Shown: positions 1 through 8,904, numbered from the stretch's first letter. The stretch: 39,528 nt of DNA from Holophagaceae bacterium (GCA_025361205.1 JANYAS010000148.1:1-39528); one strand, 5' to 3'. Numbers and translations: made by a program. The notes: generated by a model not told the origin, from the sequence alone.

Positions 1-1276
1 CGTCGCCGGTCACCCAGTTGACCATGTCGTGGCATCCGCCGCAGGCCATGCGGCTGGGCTTGGTGGACCAGTTGTCGCCCTGGGGGGTGACCGTGGAGGC
101 CGTGTGGCACTTTACGCAGTTCTTGAGGTTCTGGGGGTAACGGGCGTCGAAAGCGAGCCCGGCATAGCCATAGCCCTTGACTTCCGTCGACTCGCCCCGG
201 TGGAGGCGGTGGATGAAGCTGGGGAAATCGCCCGTGGCCAAGCCCCTAAACTTGCCGGCCTCGCCCGTGACGGTGAGGTCGCCGGCAGCGGCGGTGCCGG
301 TGACGACTGCATCCTTGACACTGTACTTGCGTTGGTCGTTGTGGCAGACCATGCAGTAGCGGGTGTCCTGCCGGCCGCCCCCATGGAACTCGAACTTGGC
401 ATGGCAGGTGAAGCACTTATCGACGGACACGATCTCGCGCTGCAGATCGGTAGCGCCCACCACCGCGCCGGTGGAGGGGATGAAATCGTAGACGGTATTG
501 GCGGGGTTCAGGATGTAGACGCCCTTGACGCCACTGTCCGCACCATTGGGTGTGTTGGGGGCGATGTAGACGGGATCCCCGGCGGCCGCGGAACCCGTGC
601 CGCGGGCAAGGCCGCCCACGAACAGGGTGAGGCGGTGGGTGAGGGTCGGCTGGTAGCTGACGTCATCCAGGTCGGTGGCGATCTGGTTTTTGGTGGCGTC
701 ATAGGTGTAGGCGGCCAACTGGGCGGCGGCCTGGGAGATGTCGCGGCCGAAGGTGTAGACGTAGGTGCCGTCGCCGTTGTCCACCAGGGTGCCGATGTTA
801 TCGGTGGTGGGCTTGGTGGGGTTCCAGGCGGTGGGCGCCGCCGCGGTGGGGTTGCCGGTGACGATGTAGCTCACCCAGCGGTCGGGGCTGCCAGCGGTGC
901 CGGGTACCAGCTTGGCAACCGCAAAGCCGAGGTTCCCGTAGCTCGCGTACTGGGCGGTGGCCGTCTTCGTGGTGAACTGGCCGAAACCCTTGACGGGAAC
1001 GTTGTGGCCATCGGTCACCGTAAAGGTAACGACGGGCTTGGTCCCCATGGTCACCTTGGTGATCTGCCCCTTGAGGGTGAGGCCGGCCCATTCATCGGGG
1101 GTCAGGGTGGTGACATCCGTGGCGTAGGTGGCGCCAGGGGCGCCGTTCGCGCCGTTTGTCCCACTGGTGCCGTTCGTGCCGTTCTGGCCGGCCTTCCCGT
1201 TACAACCGACAAGCACAAGCGCGATCGCTGCAGTGGCAAGCAGTCCGCAAAGCTGTTTCAGAGGACAATGCTTCAT
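1..1276 (-). CDS. OmcA/MtrC-family multiheme c-type cytochrome, lipoprotein (3' end cut by window)
   Basis: The reading frame begins at ATG 1276, after a GGGAG ribosome site, and runs off the window start, so the C-terminus is missing. The N-terminus is a lipoprotein signal with lipobox LVGC, followed by a low-complexity linker rich in NGT/NGA repeats. After about 240 residues of heme-free beta-type domain come CXXCH heme sites: CFTCH (next to the family-typical HGGGRQDTRYC stretch), CMVCH, CVKCH and CGGCH. The remaining hemes of a decaheme protein would lie outside the window. Known family members sit on the outer face of the outer membrane and pass electrons to metals, humics or electrodes. 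It is last in a four-gene minus-strand cluster behind a porin and two small cytochromes. Family assignment is strong; the total heme number is not visible. Confidence 0.9.
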   Translation of the reverse strand, partial: MKHCPLKQLCGLLATAAIALVLVGCNGKAGQNGTNGTSGTNGANGAPGATYATDVTTLTPDEWAGLTLKGQITKVTMGTKPVVTFTVTDGHNVPVKGFGQFTTKTATAQYASYGNLGFAVAKLVPGTAGSPDRWVSYIVTGNPTAAAPTAWNPTKPTTDNIGTLVDNGDGTYVYTFGRDISQAAAQLAAYTYDATKNQIATDLDDVSYQPTLTHRLTLFVGGLARGTGSAAAGDPVYIAPNTPNGADSGVKGVYILNPANTVYDFIPSTGAVVGATDLQREIVSVDKCFTCHAKFEFHGGGRQDTRYCMVCHNDQRKYSVKDAVVTGTAAAGDLTVTGEAGKFRGLATGDFPSFIHRLHRGESTEVKGYGYAGLAFDARYPQNLKNCVKCHTASTVTPQGDNWSTKPSRMACGGCHDMVNWVTGD

Positions 1277-1387
1277 GTTCCATTCTCCCTAGTTAGTTGG
1301 TGAAGCGTGGTTGGACTGTGGAGGGTGTTGGGTTTGGTCAGCCAAATAGCCACCTCCTGCGTGATGTCGTGGCCCGGGTCGAGTGGG

Positions 1388-2008
1388 CTAGAGGGCGTGG
1401 CACATGGTGTTGTTGAAGCAGCCAGGCACCGTCCCTGCGGGCGGAACCGTGAGCGGCTTGAGCGTCGAATTGGCGCCTGCCGCGTGACACTTGAAGCACT
1501 CGGGTGCGTTGTTGAAGTTGGTGGCGGAGTGGTTGCGTACTGATCCATTCCAGGGCTTGTCGGGGTGCGGGGCCTTGGTGTGGCAGGCCTTGCAGGAGGT
1601 GGCGAAGCCGTTGTCATAGGTGGACCCATGGCACTTGGCGCAGTGGGCGAAGCCGGCCATGGCTGTGGCGTTCGCGCTGGGCGCGAGCTGCGCGCCCAAC
1701 CGACCATGCTGGGCGGGATCGGCCCAGCCCGTGGGATGGATGACGCCGCCGTTGGTGTGGCATTCGAAGCAGCTCACCTTGGCGATGCCACCCGCCTGGG
1801 CGGGATTCGAGGTGGATCCGTGGCAACCCCGGCACTGGTCCGGGCTCTTGACATACTCTGCCCAGTGACTCTGGATCCAGGCCGCCGGATGCTCACCCTT
1901 GGTGGCGCTGAACGGGGTGGCCGTCCCTGCCTTGCCCGCGCAGCCCCAGGCCAGCAGCCCAAGCACCAGCGCAAAACAGCTGCCCACCATCAGTTTGGTT
2001 CTGCTCAT
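1388..2008 (-). CDS. Multiheme c-type cytochrome lipoprotein (five CXXCH plus one CX5CH)
   Basis: This 206-residue protein starts at ATG 2008, preceded by AAGGGGAA; an in-frame ATG at 2059 lacks a good ribosome site. The signal peptide ends in AWGC, an imperfect lipobox that suggests a lipoprotein. Five canonical heme sites follow: CRGCH, CFECH, CAKCH, CKACH and CFKCH. The last residues contain CFNNTMCH, a CX5CH spacing that may bind a sixth heme or none. The gene lies 29 bp after the pentaheme gene and 111 bp before the OmcA/MtrC-like gene, so it is probably co-transcribed. I infer a role as a periplasmic or outer-membrane electron carrier in the same conduit. The exact family is not recognised beyond cytochrome c3/c7-like multiheme proteins. 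Confidence 0.85.
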   Translation of the reverse strand: MSRTKLMVGSCFALVLGLLAWGCAGKAGTATPFSATKGEHPAAWIQSHWAEYVKSPDQCRGCHGSTSNPAQAGGIAKVSCFECHTNGGVIHPTGWADPAQHGRLGAQLAPSANATAMAGFAHCAKCHGSTYDNGFATSCKACHTKAPHPDKPWNGSVRNHSATNFNNAPECFKCHAAGANSTLKPLTVPPAGTVPGCFNNTMCHAL

Positions 2009-2037
2009 CGTGTTCCCCTTCGACACTCTTCGGATTA

Positions 2038-2511
2038 CTACCGGTGGCATGCTCGGCACTTGTCGTTGTTGGCCCGGCCATGGCAGGTGTAGCAGGCGGA
2101 CGGATCCATCTTTCCTTCGATCTTGTGCAGCGTCAGGTAATCCCCCCGGTGCGGCGCGAAGCGGTCAGGACGGTCACTCAGCTTGGTGGCCGGCTTCATC
2201 GGGACCTTCCCCCCGTGGCAGTCCACGCAGAAGGACGGGGCGTGGCAGGAGGCGCAGGTGTTCGCATCCTGGTTGGCCTGGAACTTGTGATCCTTCACGA
2301 AGGTCGGCGTGTGGTCGAACGATGCGTAGGGCTTGAGTGCGCCCTTGGCCACGTCCGTGGTGTGGCATGCGGAGCACATGGGCTTGCCCACGCCCAATCC
2401 CTCGGGATGCGTGGCCGCGAAGCTCGTCTCCGGTGAGATGAGGCTGCACGCCATCAACACACCGAGGCCGAGCGCGATGCCCAATGCCTGGAGAACCGTT
2501 TTCCGGGCCAT
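2038..2511 (-). CDS. Pentaheme c-type cytochrome lipoprotein
   Basis: This 157-residue protein has a signal peptide ending in LMAC (lipobox, Cys22). Five CXXCH heme sites follow: CSACH, CASCH, CVDCH, CYTCH and CRACH, the last almost at the C-terminus. Several spare histidines (in the TH, DH, KDH, PH and LH positions) could give bis-His ligation, which is inferred. Its ATG overlaps the porin stop codon by one base (TAATG), a sign of translational coupling. The likely job is to carry electrons to or through the neighbouring barrel. It is about half the size and heme count of the MtrA decaheme that fills the MtrB barrel in Shewanella. Confidence 0.87.
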   Translation of the reverse strand: MARKTVLQALGIALGLGVLMACSLISPETSFAATHPEGLGVGKPMCSACHTTDVAKGALKPYASFDHTPTFVKDHKFQANQDANTCASCHAPSFCVDCHGGKVPMKPATKLSDRPDRFAPHRGDYLTLHKIEGKMDPSACYTCHGRANNDKCRACHR

Positions 2512-3890
2512 TAGCGACCTCCCTTGCTACCCATGCCGAAGCGATACTCGGCCCGCAGAAGCCCCCGCGTCTCGTTCTTGGCGACAGGGGTGCTTCCGTA
2601 GCTGATGTCTCCGGACACCTTGATGTTGGAGGTGGCCTGGAATCCCAACGAGGCCACCGTTTCATAGACATTCCTCATCCCGCCCAGGTACGGGTTGTTG
2701 CTGTTGTATCGCTGGAGAATTCCGTCCAGGCTCATGATGAACTTGCCCCTGGTCACCATGCCCCAGAGCCGGCCTTCCTTGTGCGTCAGGCTGCGGGAGG
2801 GCGCCGCCGGATCCACAAACACGGTGTTGGAGGCGTTGACCCAGTGCCCGCTGACTCCGAACAGAACGGTCTTCTCGCTGAAGGCCCACCGGATGTCGCC
2901 GCCGACGCGGTTCACATCCCCGAAGGTCTCCCGGTGCATGTGGCGGTAGTCCCCCACCAGCTGCACCCCGTCGGTCGCGGTCCAAGTGGCGCTGCCGCCC
3001 CAGCCCTTGAACTTGTCGTTGTCGTTCTGGCGGAACAGGGAAGGCAGGTTTGTGCCCGCGAAGTAGGCGAAGAAGTTCCGCTCGGCGAAGTTGCCAGACA
3101 GCGCGAACCGGTCGCTGAGCTTCACGGTGGCGGTGTAGTCGTGCTCGGCGATGCGGGAGCGCTCGGGGCCTCCGGGGAGCTTCAGGTGGCTGGCCATATC
3201 AAAGACCGTCCGGCCCCGGATATCAAAGGCCGCGGTCGGCGCGAGCAGGATGTCGGCACCCACCTGCTTGCGGGTGTAGTCCACCGGTGAGGGGACGTCC
3301 AGATCCTTGGCCGCCTTGGTGCCGTCCTGCAGGTAGGAGACGCCGATCTCGCCCACCTTTCCCATGCGCCAGGCGAGGCGAGTCCCGAAGATGAAGTCGC
3401 GCTGGAACTCGTAGTCGGATTGGTTCCGGGGATCCACCGTCTTGAACAGCACGGGCTTGCCCGCGAAGGCCGAGATGGCGAAGCCGCCCCGAAGGTCGGT
3501 CCGCGCGAAGACGCCATCCACCTGCTCGAAGCCGGTGGTCTGGTTGACCGTGTAGCGGCCGGCCTTGAGCTCGGCATTCGCCTGGTTGAAGCGGTACTGC
3601 AGGTAGCCGTAGTTCAGGTAGCCGCCAGACTTCGTGCCGTCGAGGTTGGTCGAATCACTAAGATCGACCTTGCCCCACCCGAACAGGTGCAGCGACAGCC
3701 GGTCGGACCCCAGCTTCGTGGCGTCGATCCCCAGGTACTGGGTCGCCGGCGTGTAGGTAGCCTTGTCGAAGCCCGGCGTCTCCTGCTTCCACATCTGCGC
3801 CATGGTGGTGCCGTAGATGCTCACCTCCTGGCCCCAAGCCGTGGCTGACAACAGGGTGGCAAGCAGGGCCACATGGGTGCGTCGTTTCAT
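2511..3890 (-). CDS. Outer-membrane beta-barrel porin of an electron-conduit cluster
   Basis: This 459-residue protein has a signal peptide ending around AWG/Q, then alternating polar/aromatic strands typical of a barrel, ending in a family-like final strand (LLRAEYRFGMGSK). I prefer ATG 3890 because GATGAGG lies at a good distance upstream; ATG 3902 in the same frame has no clear ribosome site. It is the first gene of the cytochrome cluster and overlaps the pentaheme gene by one base. Known conduits place a cytochrome inside a barrel (MtrB with MtrA; OmbB/ExtD types in Geobacter). The length is well below MtrB (about 700 residues) and closer to the Geobacter conduit porins. A conduit role is inferred from context; an ordinary porin cannot be excluded. 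Confidence 0.75.
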   Translation of the reverse strand: MKRRTHVALLATLLSATAWGQEVSIYGTTMAQMWKQETPGFDKATYTPATQYLGIDATKLGSDRLSLHLFGWGKVDLSDSTNLDGTKSGGYLNYGYLQYRFNQANAELKAGRYTVNQTTGFEQVDGVFARTDLRGGFAISAFAGKPVLFKTVDPRNQSDYEFQRDFIFGTRLAWRMGKVGEIGVSYLQDGTKAAKDLDVPSPVDYTRKQVGADILLAPTAAFDIRGRTVFDMASHLKLPGGPERSRIAEHDYTATVKLSDRFALSGNFAERNFFAYFAGTNLPSLFRQNDNDKFKGWGGSATWTATDGVQLVGDYRHMHRETFGDVNRVGGDIRWAFSEKTVLFGVSGHWVNASNTVFVDPAAPSRSLTHKEGRLWGMVTRGKFIMSLDGILQRYNSNNPYLGGMRNVYETVASLGFQATSNIKVSGDISYGSTPVAKNETRGLLRAEYRFGMGSKGGR

Positions 3891-4457
3891 GTTTCGCCTC
3901 ATCTCGCAATGCGCGTGGGTTCGCCGGTCTAACTACTGAATGGAAATCACAGGGGCCAGGGTCATCACAACCGCCGGGGTAGCTGGTCAACCATGGGGAA
4001 TCGCCTCAAAGCAGCATCCGGGTGGGGTGTCGGGAAGGGGTTGTCAACAAGTTGATACGCTCATTCCGAATGCAACACTAGCCTCTATAAAGAAGAGCTC
4101 AAGGTGAAAAAAGGTGGTTTTGATATGCCGGTATGGTTCAATAGATGGGTCACAAAGACATTTTCGTGACACTCGGACCTTCGTTTAAACTCCTAAGAAA
4201 ACAGGGTGTTTGAGTTTGTCAATAATGTGAAAAATAAGGCAAATAATTTATATGTATGCAAAACTAAAGTCCTCTTATTCGACAGGATTGTGACGTAGAG
4301 CACTGGGAAAGGTTCCCCTGGATTCTTCCCCCCGGGGCCGACTGGTCAGACCGTCGTCTGTGACAGCGCGCACACCGCGAGGCGGCGGACCTCCGTGTGA
4401 CCCCCGGCACTGGCCGTGGCCAACATACTTCTTGGCTGGTCATGGCTGGAGGTTTTC
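3891..4457. other. Divergent intergenic region, partly AT-rich
   Basis: No gene is supported in these 567 bases. The region separates the minus-strand cytochrome cluster from plus-strand iorA and must hold both promoters. Roughly 4080-4270 is much more AT-rich than the surroundings. Visible dyads are TCAAC/GTTGA around 4027-4040, GTCAC at 4149-4153 with GTGAC at 4166-4170, and AAACTC/GAGTTT arms near 4186 and 4215. No single sigma-70 promoter stands out. Confidence 0.5.
4359..4374. promoter_or_regulatory. Possible Crp/Fnr-type site upstream of iorA
   Basis: TGTGA, six bases, then GCACA matches the Crp half-site pattern in nine of ten half-site positions. It lies about 85 bases before the iorA start. 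The window encodes a Crp/Fnr-type regulator at 32629-33303, but the match is short and could be chance. Confidence 0.25.
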
Positions 4458-6128
4458 ATGGGTCATCACAGCCTTGCGCTGGGAGTGGAAGCGGTGGGTT
4501 GTGCCGCCTTCGATGCCGGTGTCAAGGGCGCGTTCGGCTACCCGGGCACGCCGTCCACCGAGGGATTCGAGTTCGTCGAGGCCATGATCCACGCCGAACC
4601 CCAGAGTCACGTAGGTCGCGTGGCTCACTGGGCCGCCAATGAAAAGGTAGCCTATGACCTCGCCCTCGGGGTGAGCTACGCCGGACACCGCACCCTCGTG
4701 ACCATGAAGCATGTGGGCCTGAATGTGGCCTTGGACGCCTACGCCAATTCGGCCCTGACCGGCGTGCGGGGGGGATTGGTGCTCCTCGTGGCGGACGACC
4801 CGGGTATGCATAGTAGCCAGAATGAGCAGGACAGCCGCCGGCTGGCCGAGTTCGCCTGGCTGCCCTGTCTCGAACCCAGCACCGTCCAGGAGTGCTACGA
4901 CTTCACCGGGCGGGCCTTCGAGCTGTCCGAGGCCCTGCAGGTTCCCGTGATGGTGCGCGTGGTCACCCGCCTGGCCCACTGCCGGGCCCCCATGGTCCGC
5001 CGCGAGACCCTCGCCCCCACGGGCCTGGGGGTCGCCCCAAAGGCCACAGTGCAGGACTGGGTGCTGATCCCTTCCAATGCCCGCCGCCGCTATGTGGATC
5101 TGCTGGCCAAGCAGCCCCGGATGATCGCGGACCTGGCGCCCCTGAACGTCCTCAGGCCCGGGACCGGGCGCCGCGGCGTCGCCCTGGCAGGTATGGGCCG
5201 CGCCTACTTCGAACAATTGGCCCTGGAACACCCCGCCCTGACTACGCTCCCGCGCCTGGACATCGCCGCCTACCCCCTGGATCCGCAGCTCGAAACGGCC
5301 TTCCTCGCCCTGGTGGATGAGGTATTCGTCTTTGAAGAGGACTACCCGGTGCTCGAGGAACGCTTGGGCCTGCGCGGCAGGGCGACGATCCACGGGCGGC
5401 TGGATGGCGCCATTCCCCGCACCGGCGAGCTCAGCCCCCGCTTGCTGAAGACCGCCCTGGACTTGACCACCGCGGCCGGCAAGGCGGCCATTGCCCTCGA
5501 CCTGCCCGTGCGCGCTCCGCGCTTCTGCGACGGTTGCGGCCACGTGGATGCCTACGAAGCCATGCAGGAAGCCCTGCAAAACCTCGGCGTGTCTGACGCC
5601 CGCGTCTTCGGCGACATCGGCTGCTACACCCTGGCGGCCCAGGAACCCATGGGCGCCATCCATGCCGTGGTCGAGATGGGCGCCAGCATCAGCATGGCCG
5701 TGGGAGCCGCCATGGCCGGCCAGACCCCCTCGGTCGCGGTCATCGGCGATTCCACCTTCGGCCACAGTGGCCTGCCCGCCCTGTTGACGGCCGCCGGTTC
5801 GGGCGTGAACGTCACCATCATGATTCTCGACAACCGCGTGGTGGGCATGACGGGTCAGCAGCCCAGCCAGGCCCTGGATCAGGTCGAGCGCATGGTGCTG
5901 GGCATGGGGATCCCCGCGGCCCAGCTCCAGGTGCTCACGCCCCTGCCCAAGCAGCACGAGGCCAACGTGAAGGCCATGGAATCCGCCCTTCAGCATGCCG
6001 GCCCCTCGGTGGTCGTCTTCCGGCGCGAATGCATTCAATCCCTCCGCCGGGGCCTGCTGAAGGACCACGACCGCGAGGAAAAGGCCCGCCACGAGCACGC
6101 CTGCTGCACCCCAGAGGTTCTGTCATGA
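4458..6128 (+). CDS. iorA: Indolepyruvate/2-oxoacid:ferredoxin oxidoreductase, alpha subunit, without ferredoxin domain
   Basis: This subunit oxidatively decarboxylates aryl-pyruvates or other 2-oxoacids to acyl-CoA, reducing ferredoxin in the cytoplasm. ATG 4458 follows TGGAGG at good spacing; an upstream in-frame ATG at 4416 has none, giving 556 residues. The N-terminal pyrimidine-binding domain shows GYPGTPSTE at residues 27-35. The C-terminal thiamine diphosphate domain shows CDGCGH, GDIGCYTL, GDSTFGHSG (about residue 429) and ILDNRVVGMTG (about 457). Usual IorA proteins end in a two-[4Fe-4S] ferredoxin domain. Here the protein stops soon after the diphosphate domain, and the tail has only a CC pair, no CXXCXXC motifs. 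The start of iorB overlaps its stop codon (ATGA). The aromatic substrate is inferred from the family. Confidence 0.88.
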   Translation: MGHHSLALGVEAVGCAAFDAGVKGAFGYPGTPSTEGFEFVEAMIHAEPQSHVGRVAHWAANEKVAYDLALGVSYAGHRTLVTMKHVGLNVALDAYANSALTGVRGGLVLLVADDPGMHSSQNEQDSRRLAEFAWLPCLEPSTVQECYDFTGRAFELSEALQVPVMVRVVTRLAHCRAPMVRRETLAPTGLGVAPKATVQDWVLIPSNARRRYVDLLAKQPRMIADLAPLNVLRPGTGRRGVALAGMGRAYFEQLALEHPALTTLPRLDIAAYPLDPQLETAFLALVDEVFVFEEDYPVLEERLGLRGRATIHGRLDGAIPRTGELSPRLLKTALDLTTAAGKAAIALDLPVRAPRFCDGCGHVDAYEAMQEALQNLGVSDARVFGDIGCYTLAAQEPMGAIHAVVEMGASISMAVGAAMAGQTPSVAVIGDSTFGHSGLPALLTAAGSGVNVTIMILDNRVVGMTGQQPSQALDQVERMVLGMGIPAAQLQVLTPLPKQHEANVKAMESALQHAGPSVVVFRRECIQSLRRGLLKDHDREEKARHEHACCTPEVLS

Positions 6129-6724
6129 GCGATCCCCGCATTCACGGCATCGTCCTTTGCGGCGTCGGCGGCCAAGGGGCGCTGTCCCTCGCCCAGGTCG
6201 TCCTCGAGGCCCTGCGCCGCAGCAAGCTCCACGCGCTACAGTCCGAAATCCACGGCATGAGCCAGCGGGGCGGCAGTGTCCACGCCCAGGTCTGCTTCTC
6301 GGAAGTCCCCCTCAGCTCGCCCATCATCGACGAGGGTTGCGCGGACCTGCTCATCGCCCTCGAACCCCTGGAGGCCCTCCGCTACGTGGCCATGCTGCGC
6401 CTGGACGGCCACCTGGTGGTGTCCGAGGAGCCGCAGACAGACATGGCGGGCTATCCGCCCTTGGACGACGTGTACGCCGCCCTGAAGGCCGTGCGCGGGG
6501 CGCACCTGGTGGACACCGAGGACCTGGCCCGCCGCCTCAACCACCGCCAGGCCGGGGGCATGGCCCTGCTGGGCATGGCCTCGAAATTCCTGCCGGTGGC
6601 CGAGGCCACCTGGCGAGCGGTCATTTCCGAGCGGTTCGAAGCCAAGGGCGCCCGCGTCACCGAGAAGAACCTGCAAGCCTTTGACGCCGGACGCGGCCTG
6701 GTCCAGGAAACGGTAGGAGCGTGA
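6125..6724 (+). CDS. iorB: Indolepyruvate/2-oxoacid:ferredoxin oxidoreductase, beta subunit
   Basis: This 199-residue protein is the gamma/beta-type partner of IorA. The start (ATG 6125) overlaps the iorA stop by four bases. It opens with the family pattern GIVLCGVGGQGALSLAQV, then SEIHGMSQRGGSVHAQV, which are the conserved segments of the pyruvate:ferredoxin oxidoreductase gamma domain. Its length is normal for IorB. It ends one base before the acyl-CoA synthetase start region, so the three genes form a tight operon. The alpha2beta2 arrangement known for the family is presumed. Confidence 0.9.
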   Translation: MSDPRIHGIVLCGVGGQGALSLAQVVLEALRRSKLHALQSEIHGMSQRGGSVHAQVCFSEVPLSSPIIDEGCADLLIALEPLEALRYVAMLRLDGHLVVSEEPQTDMAGYPPLDDVYAALKAVRGAHLVDTEDLARRLNHRQAGGMALLGMASKFLPVAEATWRAVISERFEAKGARVTEKNLQAFDAGRGLVQETVGA

Positions 6725-6725
6725 C

Positions 6726-8864
6726 ATGAACGGAGCCCCGGGATTCCTCCACGAGGGGCGGGCCTACGGCCTGCTCGCCGCCGCGGGCCTGCGGGTGCCG
6801 CGGCATGGCTTCCTGGACTCCGGCCCCCTGCCCTTCGCCCCCGGCGAACCCATCGTGCTCAAGGGCATCGCCGACCAGCTCTGGCACAAGTCCGACCAGG
6901 GCGCGGTGCACTTCGGCACCTTCGACGCCGAAGCGCTGAAGGCCGAGGCTGCGGCCATGCGGCAGCGGGTGCCCGAGCATCCCTGGATCGGGGGCCTGGT
7001 CTGCGAGAAGGTGGCCTTCAAGCGCCTGGCGGGCCTGCCGACGGAAGCCTTCGTTTCGCTCAAGCGGGATCCCGATGCGGGCTGGCTGGTGGTCTGCGGC
7101 ATCGGCGGCTTGCAGGCCGACGCCTGGGCTGCGCTGGCCCCGCCCCTCATCTGGCCCATCGCCCTCACCACGCCGGACGGGGCCCTCGCGGACCTTCGCG
7201 CCCACTGGCTGGGACGCACCTGGCTGGGCCACCAGCGGGGCACCGAGGCCCTCACCGACGAACCCAAACTGCTGGCCTTCCTCCAGGGCCTTTGGCGCGC
7301 GGTGGCTGGCCTGGAGCGGGAGGGTGTCACCCTGCTGGAACTCAATCCGGTGGTGCTGGACAGCGGAGGCCTGCCCACCGCGCTGGATGGGGTTGGTACT
7401 CTGGAAGCTGACAGCTCCGCCCCCATCGCATCGCCCGATCCGGCCTGGTACCAGGCCCTGCTGAATCCCAGGAACCTCGTCCTCGCCGGAATCTCCAGCC
7501 GCGAAGGCACCGTGGGTCGCATCATCCTGGAGAACGTGCGGAAGTCGAAGCTACCCGAAAGCGCGCTCCGCCTCATCAAGCCCGGAGCGTCGGAGTTCCT
7601 GGGGTTGCCCTGTTTGGCCTCGGTGGCCGAACTGGCGGCGGCCCCCACAGATCAGCTCATTCTCTCCCTGCCCGCGCTCCAGACCCTGGAGGCCGTGGAG
7701 CAGCTCTGTCGCCAGGGGGGTGGCGCCACCGTGGTCTACCTGGTGGCCGGGGGCCTCGGGGACGGCGCCGACACCGAGGGCCTCGGTCTGCGGCTGGTGG
7801 CCTGCCTCGCTGAACACCGCCGGGCCGGCAAGTGGACGCCGGCCATCGTCGGACCCAACGGCCTGGGCCTCTTCAGTCCCGACCAGGCGCTCAACACGCT
7901 CTTCATTCCCGAGGTCAAGCTGCCCCTCGCGGCCAAGCCCGGCCATGTGGCCCTGGTGAGCCAGAGCGGCGCCTTCCTCATCACGCGCCTGAGCCGCCGC
8001 ACGGAGCTGGGCCTGCGCGCCGCCGTGGCCATCGGAAACCAGATGGACCTGCGCTGCTCCGATTTCCTGAATGGCTTTGCGTCCGACCCTGCCGTGAAAG
8101 TGGTCGGGGCCTACCTCGAAGGGTTCGCCCCCGGTGATCTGCAGGCCACGGCGAAAGCCGCCCAGGCCCTGCGGGCGTCGGGCCGCCGGGTGCTGCTCTA
8201 CAAGGGCGGTCGCAGCCAGGAGGGCATGGCCGCCGCCAGCAGCCACACCGGCGCCCTGGCGGGTGACCACGCGCTGCAGGCCAGCGTGCTGCGCCGGTCA
8301 GGCGTGCTGCTCGCCGAGCGCATGGAGGCCTTCGACGCCGCCCTCACCTGGCTGGGAGCCTTCCCCCTGGGCCGGCCCGCTTCGGTGGCGGTCCTGACCA
8401 ACGCGGGTTTCGAGTCCGTGGTTTCCGCCGACCTGCTGGGCGGGTCCTGCCACGGCACCCAGCTGACGCAGGCCGAAACCGCCGCCCTGGCCGCCACTAT
8501 CGAGGCCCAGGGACTCACTGGGCTGGTGAGTCCGCGGCTGCCCCTGGACCTCACGCCCATGGCCGACGAAGCCGCCTACCTGGCCTCGGTGCGCCTACTG
8601 CTGGACACGGAGGCCGATGTGGTCGTCGTGGGTCTGGTGCCGTTGACGAAGCGCCTCGACACCACCGATCCCGCCGTCTACGGCCCCTTCGCCGCCGCCC
8701 TGGCCGCCCTGGCCGAAACCAGCGGCAAGTGGGTCGGCGTGGCCGTGGAAGGCGGCCCCCTCTTCGACGCCTACCGGCAGGGGCTGCGGCGGGCGGGTCT
8801 GCCGGTTTTCCTGACCATGGAGGAAGCCCTGGAGGGCCTGCGGCTCATTTCATCTGAGATGTGA
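6726..8864 (+). CDS. Acyl-CoA synthetase (ADP-forming), beta-alpha fusion
   Basis: This 712-residue enzyme converts acyl-CoA, ADP and phosphate to the free acid, CoA and ATP, conserving the energy of the thioester made by IorAB. The ATP-grasp (beta) part is N-terminal, roughly residues 1-225, with the LELNPVVL segment typical of the fold. A CoA-binding Rossmann domain begins near residue 245 (NLVLAGISS). The succinyl-CoA-ligase-like domains follow, with VGPNGLGL and LVSQSGAF. The phosphohistidine loop SSHTGALAGD puts the catalytic His at about residue 507. The order is beta then alpha, whereas many fused forms are alpha then beta. Product specificity (for example aryl-acetates) is inferred only from the iorAB neighbours. 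Confidence 0.88.
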   Translation: MNGAPGFLHEGRAYGLLAAAGLRVPRHGFLDSGPLPFAPGEPIVLKGIADQLWHKSDQGAVHFGTFDAEALKAEAAAMRQRVPEHPWIGGLVCEKVAFKRLAGLPTEAFVSLKRDPDAGWLVVCGIGGLQADAWAALAPPLIWPIALTTPDGALADLRAHWLGRTWLGHQRGTEALTDEPKLLAFLQGLWRAVAGLEREGVTLLELNPVVLDSGGLPTALDGVGTLEADSSAPIASPDPAWYQALLNPRNLVLAGISSREGTVGRIILENVRKSKLPESALRLIKPGASEFLGLPCLASVAELAAAPTDQLILSLPALQTLEAVEQLCRQGGGATVVYLVAGGLGDGADTEGLGLRLVACLAEHRRAGKWTPAIVGPNGLGLFSPDQALNTLFIPEVKLPLAAKPGHVALVSQSGAFLITRLSRRTELGLRAAVAIGNQMDLRCSDFLNGFASDPAVKVVGAYLEGFAPGDLQATAKAAQALRASGRRVLLYKGGRSQEGMAAASSHTGALAGDHALQASVLRRSGVLLAERMEAFDAALTWLGAFPLGRPASVAVLTNAGFESVVSADLLGGSCHGTQLTQAETAALAATIEAQGLTGLVSPRLPLDLTPMADEAAYLASVRLLLDTEADVVVVGLVPLTKRLDTTDPAVYGPFAAALAALAETSGKWVGVAVEGGPLFDAYRQGLRRAGLPVFLTMEEALEGLRLISSEM

Positions 8865-8904
8865 CGGGCCGCATGGCCTGTGGGAAGAATTCCGAGCAGA
8901 CTCT

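Noticed and set aside
29..1303. Long open frame on the plus strand opposite the OmcA/MtrC-like gene
   Set aside because: Its sequence is Gly/Val/Ala-rich with no domain, while the minus strand encodes clear heme motifs and a lipoprotein signal; it is a GC-driven shadow.
4440..6098. 552-codon frame antisense to iorA
   Set aside because: His/Gly-rich shadow without a ribosome site; iorA motifs are unambiguous on the other strand.
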